Origin: Actinomadura hibisca NBRC 15177
GTDB taxonomy: Bacteria; Actinomycetota; Actinomycetes; Streptosporangiales; Streptosporangiaceae
DNA length: 64,000 nt
Assembly: GCF_001552635.1 (NCBI RefSeq)
Contig: NZ_BCRO01000077.1
Coordinates: 26,902-90,901, forward strand
Direction of reading: 5' to 3'
Below the pieces are notes generated by a model. The model ran no database searches, was not told the origin of the DNA, and was given only the letters and a program-made list of their open reading frames with translations. Positions within the stretch are counted from its first letter, which is position 1; every line of letters begins with the position of its first letter. Made by a program: the position numbers and the translations under genes. Of the stretch, positions 36,250 to 42,975 are shown one piece after another.

Positions 36250-36744
36250 ATGCGGATCGGGGAACTGGCCGAACGCGCGGGCGTGAGCCCCCGGTCGTTG
36301 CGCTACTACGAGCAGCAGGGCCTGCTGTCGGCGCGCCGCTCGTCCAACGGCTACCGGGAGTACGACGAGTCGGACGTGCGCCTGGTGGCCGAGATCCGCG
36401 CCCTGCTGGCGTCGGGCTTCACGCTGGAGGACACGCGCCCGTTCGTGGACTGCCTGCGCGCCGGACACCAGGAGGGCGGCTGCTGCCCGGAATCGGTCCT
36501 GGTCTACCGCCGGAAGCTGGCCGAGATCGACGCCGAGATCCGCGCCCTGATCGAACGCCGCGCCGAGGTGGCCGACCAGCTGGCCCGCGTCCGCCCCCGC
36601 TGCGCCTTCACCCCGGAGGAACCCCATGCTGGAACTGACGACCGAGAACTTCGACGCCCTGGTGCTGCGCGCCGCCAAGCCGGTACTGGTCGACTTCTGG
36701 GCGGACTGGTGCCCCCCGTGCCGGATGATCCACCCGGTCCTTGA
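36250..36744 (+). CDS. MerR family regulator
   Basis: 164 aa. The N-terminal MerR winged helix (MRIGELAERAGVSPRSLRYYEQQGLL) is followed by SNGYREYDESDVRLVAEIRALL, a dimer helix (about 80-118), and a Cys cluster GGCCPES plus Cys near PRCAF that could sense a metal or redox signal. The ATG sits 30 nt beyond its own predicted promoter. The frame stays open 119 nt into the thioredoxin gene, so the last 40 residues (Arg/Pro-rich) are read in another frame over trx. Family members usually end near residue 125. The long overlap is odd and may reflect a lost stop codon. Paired with thioredoxin, it is probably a thiol-stress regulator. Confidence 0.8.
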   Translation: MRIGELAERAGVSPRSLRYYEQQGLLSARRSSNGYREYDESDVRLVAEIRALLASGFTLEDTRPFVDCLRAGHQEGGCCPESVLVYRRKLAEIDAEIRALIERRAEVADQLARVRPRCAFTPEEPHAGTDDRELRRPGAARRQAGTGRLLGGLVPPVPDDPPGP

Positions 36745-36955
36745 GGAGATCGCGACCGACTTCGCCGCCGAGCTGACGGTGGCGTCGATCAACGGCGACG
36801 AGCACCCGGAGATCACGCGGCGCTACAACGTGCTGGGCTTCCCGACCCTGCTGCTGTTCCGCGACGGGAACCTGATCCACCAGTCGGTGGGAGCGAAGCC
36901 GAAGCGCCGCCTGCTGGCCGAGTTCCTGCCGCACCTGGAATCGGTGTCGTTCTGA
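36626..36955 (+). CDS. Thioredoxin
   Basis: 109 aa, thiol-disulphide reductase of the cytosol. Active site DFWADWCPPCRM with Cys29 and Cys32; the usual WCGPC is WCPPC here, which should alter redox potential. The cis-proline loop is in GFPTLLLF. A good GGAGGAA site precedes the ATG at 36626. It lies wholly in a coupled position behind MerR, overlapping its frame. A 208-bp part (36737-36944) is repeated at 39639-39846. Confidence 0.92.
   Translation: MLELTTENFDALVLRAAKPVLVDFWADWCPPCRMIHPVLEEIATDFAAELTVASINGDEHPEITRRYNVLGFPTLLLFRDGNLIHQSVGAKPKRRLLAEFLPHLESVSF
36737..36944. repeat. Direct repeat copy 1 (inside intact thioredoxin gene)
   Basis: 208 bp nearly identical (about five base differences by eye) to 39639-39846; copy-to-copy distance 2,902 bp. 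The copies bracket the GntR/XRE-ImmA/PIN segment. Confidence 0.9.
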
Positions 36956-36963
36956 CGGCGCAA

Positions 36964-36997
36964 GAACGGCCCCTCACCACCAGATGAGGGGCCGTTC
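36964..36997. terminator. Terminator after thioredoxin
   Basis: GAACGGCCCCTCA and TGAGGGGCCGTTC form a perfect 13-bp stem with an 8-nt loop. It lies between convergent thioredoxin and mini-GntR genes. The core ACGGCCCCT recurs in the terminators at 40461 and 41598. Confidence 0.8.
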
Positions 36998-37009
36998 GCA
37001 CGTTTGGAC

Positions 37010-37264
37010 CTACTCGTCGGGCAAGGGATCGACCACGAAGGTGCCCATGCCTTGAACTGTCTCGACGAGGCCCTCGTCCTTGAGTACCTGAACCGCTTTG
37101 CGCAGGGTGTCCCGAGCGACGCCGTATTGCTGTTCAAGCTCGACCAGACTCGGGATGCGCCGCCCCGGCGGGATCTCGCCAGACCGGATCCCCTTGCGCA
37201 GGGCGTCGGCTATCTGGCGGTACGGCGGCACAGGGCCTTCCCGGTCGAAGGTCATGATCCGCAA
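37010..37264 (-). CDS. Minimal GntR family DNA-binding protein
   Basis: 84 aa. It is almost only the winged helix: PPYRQIADALRKGIRSGEIPPGRRIPSLVELEQQYGVARDTLRKAVQVLKDEGLVETVQGMGTFV. It lacks an effector domain, a form that is common on actinobacterial mobile elements and in small regulators next to unknown genes. It is divergent from the gene at 37404, and two dyads lie between them, so autoregulation and control of that gene are likely. Confidence 0.82.
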   Translation of the reverse strand: MRIMTFDREGPVPPYRQIADALRKGIRSGEIPPGRRIPSLVELEQQYGVARDTLRKAVQVLKDEGLVETVQGMGTFVVDPLPDE

Positions 37265-37293
37265 TCTACTTGTCTAGGAACAACCAGGGATAG

Positions 37294-37338
37294 CTACCCC
37301 AGTCCCCTGAGGTGGGTAGACGGGGGTAGTACACCCGT
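37294..37338. promoter_or_regulatory. Two dyads in the divergent GntR promoter region
   Basis: CTACCC (37294-37299) with GGGTAG (37314-37319), and ACGGG (37320-37324) with CCCGT (37334-37338). Candidate sites for the mini-GntR protein. Confidence 0.35.
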
Positions 37339-37403
37339 CATACGATGCGTCCAGACCATCCGGCCGGTCTGCGGCAACTGATACTCCGCCAGAGGTGATC
37401 ACT

Positions 37404-37664
37404 GTGCACCAGAGTTCGTGTTCGGAACCGGTTCCGATCTACACCTGGGACATCGTCGGCGCGGAATGCGGTGTCACCAGCGACCAAGCCAGAGCAGTCG
37501 GCAATCTCTGCCTCGCCCTGCAGAACGCCCCGCCGGGTTCCACCGGCGTAGTACGCCGCGTCACGCTCAGTCTGACCGGCCTGGCGATCTACACCAACAG
37601 CCGCGAGGTCGCCCGCGCCTGGCGTGACCGGGAGACCGGCGAAGTGACCTGCACCCGGCCATGA
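37404..37664 (+). CDS. Small protein of unknown function beside the mini-GntR gene
   Basis: 86 aa from the GTG at 37404, chosen because AGAGGTGA sits 5 nt upstream. An in-frame GTG at 37395 overlaps that site. Sequence MHQSSCSEPVPIYTWDIVG and GLAIYTNSREVARAWRDRETG; three Cys, soluble. No family that I can name. It is likely controlled by the divergent GntR protein. Confidence 0.65.
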   Translation: MHQSSCSEPVPIYTWDIVGAECGVTSDQARAVGNLCLALQNAPPGSTGVVRRVTLSLTGLAIYTNSREVARAWRDRETGEVTCTRP

Positions 37665-37799
37665 ACACGCCCGACCTCGAAAGGCGTTGTCGCATGCCTT
37701 CGAAAGTCCCTCCGGTCTTCCTCTGGCAAAGAGGCACTCCGCAGAATCCGTGCGAGCTCGTCGCTTGGCTACTCCCTGTATCCAGGGTCAGTCCTGTTC

Positions 37800-37805
37800 T
37801 AGAAT
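37800..37805 (+). promoter_or_regulatory. -10 element implying a leaderless XRE-ImmA transcript
   Basis: TAGAAT at 37800-37805 lies 7 nt before the ATG at 37813, the spacing expected when transcription starts on the start codon. No clear -35 is seen and no ribosome site exists. Confidence 0.4.
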
Positions 37806-37812
37806 CGCACAC

Positions 37813-38910
37813 ATGGGTATCGGAGAGCGCGTCGCCGAGGCACGTGCAGGGGCAGGGCTGACGCAGGCACAACTGGCCTCCGCCATAGGCATCGGCCGAA
37901 GCGCCCTCGCGAAGATCGAGACAGGAGCTCGTCGCGTATCCGCGACAGAACTAGTCGCCATCGCTCAAGAACTGCGACAGCGCGTCGAATGGTTCATCGC
38001 TCCCGGGCCGCCTTCGATCGTCTCTTACCGCGCTTTGAAGTCCGACGTCGCTCCCCAGGCCATCGACATGCAGTTGAACGCCATCGTGCGGGATGTCGAG
38101 GTCGTGGCAGCTGAGTCTCCCGGGCTCATCGGCGACCAGCCTGATGCGATACCGCCTCCGCGCAGCATCGCCGATGCGGATCAGCTCGCCGCAGTCGCGC
38201 GCCGGGACCTGGGGTTGAGCGTGACTCAGCCCGCCCTCGACCTAGCGAACCTGGTCACCGCCATCGGTCTCCTGCCCTTCTCTGTCCATCTGGGTGAAGG
38301 CGCGGACGCGGGGACGGTTCTGTTGCCCATCGGCGGAGTGGCCGTGATCAACGGCGATCTGCGTTCAGGGCGCCGGCGACTGGCCCTAGCCCACGAACTG
38401 GGGCACTACCTCATCGCCGATCCCTATACCACCGACTGGCGAATCTCCGAGTCGGACGACGAGGCGTTGGAAGCATTGTTGGACCGCTTCGCGCGAGCGC
38501 TGCTGCTCCCCGAGATCGATCTTGGAACACGATGGAACACCTGGATGGAGCTGCCGGATGAAACGCTGCGAGACGCGGCCGTCCGCGCTGGCAGCCACTA
38601 CCGGGTGGACATGGCGACACTCGCCCGGAGACTGTACGAACTCCGGCTCGTCAGCGCCGATCAGGCGAACGCGATACGCCAGGTGCGGACGCGGCGAGCC
38701 GATATCGTAGAGAAGAACCTGGTGGTCCACGATGAACTCGCTCCCGTCGCACTGCCGCGGCCGTACGAGAGGGCCGTTCTCAGCCTCTATAGGAGCGAGA
38801 CCGTGACCGCTGACCGCGCCATCGGCCTCCTGCTCGGAACCTTCGACCACGAAGCGCTCCCCGACCTGCCCGCTGTGCCCGAGGCCGACATATGGGCCGT
38901 CACCTCGTGA
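37813..38910 (+). CDS. XRE helix-turn-helix / ImmA-IrrE metallopeptidase fusion protein
   Basis: 365 aa from the ATG at 37813; the longer frame upstream lacks family features. Residues 1-60 form an XRE/Cro-type helix-turn-helix (GLTQAQLASAIGIGRSALAKIETGAR). The ImmA/IrrE domain has the zinc motif HELGH (His194, Glu195, His198) with an acidic third ligand in SDDEALEALLDRFARALLLP. Such proteins cleave or control repressors on mobile elements or act as antitoxin partners. The next gene, a PIN-domain protein, overlaps by 19 nt. Together they look like a type II toxin-antitoxin-like module with the XRE-ImmA protein as regulator. Codon use is less GC-biased than in the core genes, a sign of transfer. 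Confidence 0.85.
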   Translation: MGIGERVAEARAGAGLTQAQLASAIGIGRSALAKIETGARRVSATELVAIAQELRQRVEWFIAPGPPSIVSYRALKSDVAPQAIDMQLNAIVRDVEVVAAESPGLIGDQPDAIPPPRSIADADQLAAVARRDLGLSVTQPALDLANLVTAIGLLPFSVHLGEGADAGTVLLPIGGVAVINGDLRSGRRRLALAHELGHYLIADPYTTDWRISESDDEALEALLDRFARALLLPEIDLGTRWNTWMELPDETLRDAAVRAGSHYRVDMATLARRLYELRLVSADQANAIRQVRTRRADIVEKNLVVHDELAPVALPRPYERAVLSLYRSETVTADRAIGLLLGTFDHEALPDLPAVPEADIWAVTS

Positions 38911-39455
38911 GCGCAAAGAACGACAAGGTTTACGTACTGGACACAGGTCCACTGAGCCACTTCGCCCGGAGCCAATGGCTAGGCGCGCTCAAAGCCGTCC
39001 TCCACGAGTCTCGTGTGCTCATCCCGGACACCGTGGAGACCGAGCTTCGGAGCGGTGTCGCCCAGCACTCCGAACTCCAAGCGGTACTCGATGCCGACTG
39101 GATCGAGATGACGGTCATCGACACCGACGAGCAACTGGCCGCCTTCTCCCACTACACAAGGCATCTCGTAGGTCCCGCCAGGCGCAACTACGGTGAGTGC
39201 GGCGTGCTGGCGCTCGCCGAGACCACACCGAATGCGACGGCGGTCCTCGACGACCGTGTGGCCAAGAGGCTCGGAGAGCAGCGCAAAGTCGAAGTACGCG
39301 GCACGCTCGGACTGCTGTGTGAAGCAATCCGCCAAGGTCTCCTTACCGTGCCGCTGGTATCAGCAGTGGCCGACGATCTTCTCATGAACCGCTATCGGCT
39401 CCCATTCGGTCCAGGTGGATTCGCCCGATGGGCCGAGGAGAACGGACTGGCTTGA
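38892..39455 (+). CDS. PIN-domain putative RNase (toxin-like)
   Basis: 187 aa. PIN-fold acidic residues can be seen: Asp17 in VLDTGPL, Glu51 in TVETELRSG, Glu102 in YGECGVLALAE, and Asp120-Asp121 in AVLDDR, the four-acid set that binds Mg and cuts RNA. The layout resembles the DUF3368-type PIN proteins. Start: ATG 38892 with GAGG upstream; the alternative GTG 38907 would give the 4-nt overlap style. It is coupled to the XRE-ImmA gene, which would be its antitoxin or regulator. No toxin activity can be proved from sequence. Confidence 0.8.
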   Translation: MGRHLVSAKNDKVYVLDTGPLSHFARSQWLGALKAVLHESRVLIPDTVETELRSGVAQHSELQAVLDADWIEMTVIDTDEQLAAFSHYTRHLVGPARRNYGECGVLALAETTPNATAVLDDRVAKRLGEQRKVEVRGTLGLLCEAIRQGLLTVPLVSAVADDLLMNRYRLPFGPGGFARWAEENGLA

Positions 39456-39522
39456 CCGGATCGGCGTGGGAGTCAGGCGAGTTCTTTCGCACTGCATGAT
39501 TCTGCGCTACACCCATTGAGCG

Positions 39523-39636
39523 TCAGACTCGGAGGCGCCGCCGGGCATAGGCCCAGGTGACGGTGCCGAGCAGCGGCCCCCACAACACCAGCGGTGCGTA
39601 GGTGAGGTAGAAGACGACGGCTTCCCCGCCGCCAGC
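39523..39636 (-). pseudogene. C-terminal remnant of a membrane protein gene
   Basis: 37 codons on the minus strand read AGGGEAVVFYLTYAPLVLWG and then PLLGTVTWAYARRRLRV-stop, a typical last membrane helix with a positive tail. There is no start. It stops exactly where the thioredoxin copy begins (39637-39639), so this is a join of two broken genes. The stretch 39456-39925 contains only these two fragments. Confidence 0.65.
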
Positions 39637-39638
39637 CC

Positions 39639-39860
39639 GTCCTTGAGGAGATCGCGACCGACTTCGCGGCCGAGCTGACGGTGGCGTCGATCAACGGCGA
39701 CGAGCACCCGGAGATCACGCAGCGCTACAACGTGCTGGGCTTCCCGACCCTGCTGCTGTTCCGCGACGGGAACCTGATCCACCAGTCAGTGGGAGCGAAG
39801 CCGAAGCGGCGCCTGCTGGCGGAGTTCCTGCCGCACCTGGAATCGGCGGCGGCCATCTAG
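39639..39860 (+). pseudogene. Truncated second copy of thioredoxin (3' two-thirds)
   Basis: 73 codons matching residues 38 onward of the thioredoxin at 36626, including DEHPEITQRYNVLGFPTLLL, with a changed end (ESAAAI instead of ESVSF). The active-site CPPC and the start are missing, so it cannot work as thioredoxin. Identity to copy 1 is about 97% in DNA by eye over 208 bp. Confidence 0.88.
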
Positions 39861-39925
39861 GACAGAAACCGACCTACTCGGTCCCTATCGTCGCCGTAGG
39901 CAGTCACAACGGCGAAGGGACCGAG

Positions 39926-40534
39926 ATGACCAGCGTCGCACCGCAGGGTTACACCACTGTGGCCCCCTGGGTCGTCACCGACGACACGGGGGGCTTCCTG
40001 AACTACGTAGCCCAGGCGTTCGGGGGCGAGGAACTGGCACGGGTGGCAACTGAGGACGGCGCGATCGGCCACGGCGAGATCAGGGTGGGCGACACCGTGG
40101 TGCTGGCCTTCGACCGGCACGAGGACTAGCCGGTGATGCCGAGCCTGCTGCGGGTGTTCGTGGCGGACGCGGACAAGGCGTTCTCCGAGGCCGTGGAAGC
40201 GGGCGGCCACGTCGTCACTCCCCTGTCGGACAACGCCTTCGGACAGCGCGGGGGCCGGGTGAAGGACCCGTTCGGCAACATCTGGTGGGTGACGAGCCAC
40301 GTGGAGGACGTCCCCGAGGCCGAAATGTGGAAGCGCCTACAGGAACCCGTGTACGCCGAGGGAATGCGCACGGCCCAGGAAACCCTGGACGCCGAACTAA
40401 GCGGCCGCAACCAAGGCCGCAGCAGCGCCCCCGTAAAAAACGACCAACTGAACCGACAACGGCCCCTGACCGCGCACGCCGGTCGGGGGCCGCTCCCTTG
40501 GTCTGCGGACGAGACAGCTAATCGATCCCGTTGA
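39926..40534 (+). pseudogene. VOC/glyoxalase-like (PhnB type) gene with an in-frame stop
   Basis: The first 67 codons (MTSVAPQGYTTVAPWVV to VVLAFDRHED) end at TAG 40127-40129. The same frame then continues PVMPSLLRVFVADADKAFSEAVEAGG and RVKDPFGNIWWVTSHVEDVP, the second half of the same VOC domain. A single change TGG to TAG would explain it (Trp expected there). An internal GTG at 40133 could restart translation, giving a split protein. The C-terminal frame also runs through the terminator at 40461, so the natural end is uncertain. Confidence 0.8.
40461..40491. terminator. Terminator between the VOC remnant and the convergent gene
   Basis: GGCCCCTGACCG pairs with CGGTCGGGGGCC (one G-U), loop 7 nt. 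It lies between convergent genes; the core sequence is shared with the hairpins at 36964 and 41598. Confidence 0.7.
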
Positions 40535-40970
40535 TCCGCCGAAGCCACCAAGGAAGATCAGGAGAGGCGAACGGATCGTTGAGCGACCACGCTCGGTAAG
40601 CGTCGTCGAGAGGATCTATCAGAGCCCGAAGTCGACGCCTGGCGCGCGGGCGGAGGCTTCGCAGCGTTAGTTCCAGCAGGGTGCGAGAGTCGTCAGGACA
40701 AGACCGCCAGTCGTGGTCCGGCCCAACTCTCATGCCGCTCACCTGTTTGTAGGGCTCACCTCGAAGAGCGAGCTCTTGGTAACGCCCGTACGCTTCGGCG
40801 ACCTGACCTAGGCCGAGACCGTTTCGGAGTTCAAAGCTCTGCAACTGCCGATGGACTGGTCCTGGGAGCCCTGGAATGGCAGTGCGGTACCTGTAAGACC
40901 AGCCAGTCCGATACCTGCGGGACCGGCGAGGAAGCCGGGCTCGTACTTCTGCCGGTGAGTTACGCGGCAC
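40518..40970 (-). CDS. Protein of unknown function
   Basis: 150 aa, GTG start. The N-terminal 35 residues are Arg-rich. The region GLGLGQVAEAYGRYQELALRG followed by RTLLELTLRSLRPRARRRLRALIDPLDDAYRAWSLNDP looks like a genuine helical protein with a conserved Trp-rich end (PWWLRRINGID). No family recognised; a small regulatory or nucleic acid-binding role would fit the charge but is a guess. Confidence 0.55.
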   Translation of the reverse strand: MPRNSPAEVRARLPRRSRRYRTGWSYRYRTAIPGLPGPVHRQLQSFELRNGLGLGQVAEAYGRYQELALRGEPYKQVSGMRVGPDHDWRSCPDDSRTLLELTLRSLRPRARRRLRALIDPLDDAYRAWSLNDPFASPDLPWWLRRINGID

Positions 40971-41037
40971 ACGATCATTTCCAAAGGTCGAGTTGGCAGG
41001 ATCCTAACAACCTGAATTCGACGAGCGGCATGCTCCG

Positions 41038-41562
41038 TCAGTCGGCGTTGCCGAGGACGTTGCGGGCTTGGACGCGGAACTCGCTGACTGCCTGGTAGAG
41101 CCGTCGTTCTTGTGCTGAGGCGGTGGCGGAGTGTTCTGCTTTCTCGCTGGCGTCCGCTGCGTGGGCGGCTTTCACCATGTGCTGCATGATCTCGGATAGG
41201 CCGCTGGACTCCTTGGCGATTCGGTCGACTGCTCCGGCTATGGAAGGAGGGCCTTCGAGGGTGACGACTTCTGCGGCGCGGTGGACGTCGCGGGCCCGGG
41301 TGATGAAGTGCCGCACCTTCTCGTCCAAGTCGGGGAGGCCGGGTGGATCCGCTTGCAGGGCGGCGAGGATCGCGTCCATGGCGATGTCGCGATCGTGGAG
41401 AGCGCTGAGGTAGGCCGCGTACGTGTCGCGCCGATGCTGACGACGCCACTGGAGGTGTTGTGTTCGTGCTTGCGTCCTGCCGTTCACGACGGCTGCGCCC
41501 AGGGTGGTGAGGGAGCCGACGGCGGCGCCGAAGAGGGCGGCGAGTCCTGCGTCCATGACCAC
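41038..41562 (-). CDS. Small membrane-anchored protein of unknown function
   Basis: 174 aa. One N-terminal hydrophobic segment (AGLAALFGAAVGSLTTLGAAVV) is followed by RTQHLQWRRQHRRDTYAAYL and a long helical, charged domain with probable coiled coil. This arrangement is frequent in actinobacterial proteins of unknown role that sit near integration sites. It is the last gene before the tRNA-Tyr att fragment, so it should belong to the chromosome. Confidence 0.6.
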   Translation of the reverse strand: MVMDAGLAALFGAAVGSLTTLGAAVVNGRTQARTQHLQWRRQHRRDTYAAYLSALHDRDIAMDAILAALQADPPGLPDLDEKVRHFITRARDVHRAAEVVTLEGPPSIAGAVDRIAKESSGLSEIMQHMVKAAHAADASEKAEHSATASAQERRLYQAVSEFRVQARNVLGNAD

Positions 41563-41597
41563 ATTGTGGTGTTATACAGGCGGTCGGACACAATGCG

Positions 41598-41636
41598 AAC
41601 GGCCCCTGACCATGGTTGTGCTGGTCAGGGGCCGTT
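41598..41636. terminator. Hairpin next to the tRNA-Tyr fragment
   Basis: AACGGCCCCTGACCA pairs perfectly over 15 bp with TGGTCAGGGGCCGTT, loop 9 nt. It lies 11 nt from the 3' end of the tRNA fragment, so it is probably the original tRNA-Tyr terminator left at the chromosome side. Confidence 0.75.
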
Positions 41637-41646
41637 TCCACGGGTG

Positions 41647-41710
41647 TGGCGGGTGCAGGGTTCGAACCTGCGTAGGCTAAGCCGACGGATTTACAGTCCG
41701 CTCCCCTTCT
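41647..41710 (-). other. 3' fragment of tRNA-Tyr: attachment site of the integrated element
   Basis: On the minus strand the sequence matches tRNA-Tyr from the end of the D-arm to the discriminator base. It has anticodon stem GCGGA/TCCGT with loop CTGTAAA (anticodon GTA), the class II variable arm CGGCTTAGCCTAC, T-arm GCAGGTTCGAACCCTGC and 3' acceptor strand ACCCGCC. The 5' acceptor strand and most of the D-arm are absent, so it is not a working tRNA. Such a 3' tRNA remnant marks one end of elements that integrate by site-specific recombination. The chromosome lies to the left and the element to the right. The stretch 41711-41961 has no gene. Confidence 0.88.
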
Positions 41711-41961
41711 TGGTGTTACACGGTCGATGACCTGCGTAAAGTCTTCGAACCAGGCTCCAAGGAAGCATCTCGGGTCCCACCCGGGTCACATGAACCTGCA
41801 TCAGGAGGCCGAGTCGCCTGCACTGCCTCGACTGAGGAGCCTCTCAGACCTGGCGAAGGACAGCGCCTCTCTCGCGATCTTGATGGCTGCACGTGCGGAC
41901 ATCTTCACCCAGAGCAATAAATCTGCTGCGCAGATCCTGCGTTGTTTTCTAACCTTGCCCC

Positions 41962-42765
41962 ATGGATGTCCGTAGCGAAGTGCTGAAACTTCTAGCTGCT
42001 CATGGCGGTCACGGGAAGTTCGGCCAGTCGTACCTACCGTCGGCGATCCGGAGCCAGACTGGCTGCAGCATGACCCAGGCCTGGGAGGCCCTTTGGGGAA
42101 TGACAGCGGACGGCCTGATCTACTTGGATCCTGACGGGCAGGGCTCAGGCACGGACAACTGGCGTTGGCGGCTGTCCGAACGCGGTCGCGCCGCTGCAAC
42201 TGGCGGCTCATGGGAGCCCTACGATCCTGAGGGGTACCTGACTAGACTGCGCCGCCAGGTCCCTGACCTGGATCCCGTCGCGCTGCGTTACGTGAAGGAA
42301 GCTCTCGGAGCGTTCAATGCAAGATGCTTCCTGGCCAGCTCGGTGATGCTGGGGGTGGCCTCTGAGCAGGTCTTCATCGGTTTGGCTAACAGTACGGTGG
42401 CCGCTTTCGACGCCGTCCCCGAACTCGGCGGAGCCGCCGACAAACTCAAGCAGGCCCTGAACAACCCCAAACAGTCTCAGCACACTCGCTTCTTGGAACT
42501 GCGCAAGCGTCTAGAGCCGCTACGCCCGAAGCTGCCTGACGACCTCGGCGACAACCTCACCATGGACGCCGTCTCCGACCTGCTGCGCGTCACTCGCAAC
42601 GAAGCCGGGCACCCTACAGGCCGCGACGTTGATGAGAACACCGCCTACACGCACCTGCAAATGGCAGCACGTTATCTGGAGAAAATGACTGCACTTAGGC
42701 ATCACTTTGAGTCATTGATTGCCAGTGCCGCCAACTCTTCACCGGGCGCTACCGCAGGAGCGTGA
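41962..42765 (+). CDS. Unknown protein with possible HEPN-type RNase motif
   Basis: 267 aa. Residues 1-80 resemble a small DNA-binding or winged domain (QAWEALWGMTADGLIYLDPDG). The C-terminal helical half contains DLLRVTRNEAGHPTG: Arg212-x4-His217 fits the Rx4-6H motif of HEPN ribonucleases, preceded by a helical region as in that fold. HEPN proteins serve as defence or toxin nucleases, and the position just inside the att end is a usual cargo slot. The assignment rests on one motif and context; no antitoxin partner is adjacent. Confidence 0.5.
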   Translation: MDVRSEVLKLLAAHGGHGKFGQSYLPSAIRSQTGCSMTQAWEALWGMTADGLIYLDPDGQGSGTDNWRWRLSERGRAAATGGSWEPYDPEGYLTRLRRQVPDLDPVALRYVKEALGAFNARCFLASSVMLGVASEQVFIGLANSTVAAFDAVPELGGAADKLKQALNNPKQSQHTRFLELRKRLEPLRPKLPDDLGDNLTMDAVSDLLRVTRNEAGHPTGRDVDENTAYTHLQMAARYLEKMTALRHHFESLIASAANSSPGATAGA

Positions 42766-42975
42766 GCTCCAGCCATGCTTGCTGCCCTGTGTGGCGAGTT
42801 AGGCTCTAACAGAGAACCAGCGCGGCCTGGCTTGTCGTGATGCATGGGTGGCACGCCCGCCCGAACACCTGAAGCCCCTCCGCCTCATGCAGAGAGATCT
42901 TCGGCAGGCTTCGGACACGAAGAGCTCCTGCCTAGACTTGGCCAGACGGTTCACAACGGGAGGGCTATCTACTTC

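Noticed and set aside
37010..37264. Mini-GntR as the KorSA of the integrated element
   Set aside because: It lies outside the att site at 41647, on the chromosome side; the GntR-NUDIX gene inside the element is the better candidate.
37687..37812. 42-residue N-terminal extension of the XRE-ImmA protein
   Set aside because: No similarity to the family, poor codon pattern, and a -10 element lies inside it just before the ATG at 37813.
40133..40534. Separate small gene beginning at GTG 40133
   Set aside because: It is the in-frame second half of the VOC domain; a broken gene is the simpler reading, though restart is possible.
41647..41710. Working tRNA-Tyr gene
   Set aside because: The 5' acceptor strand and D-arm do not match; only the 3' part is present, so it is an att remnant.
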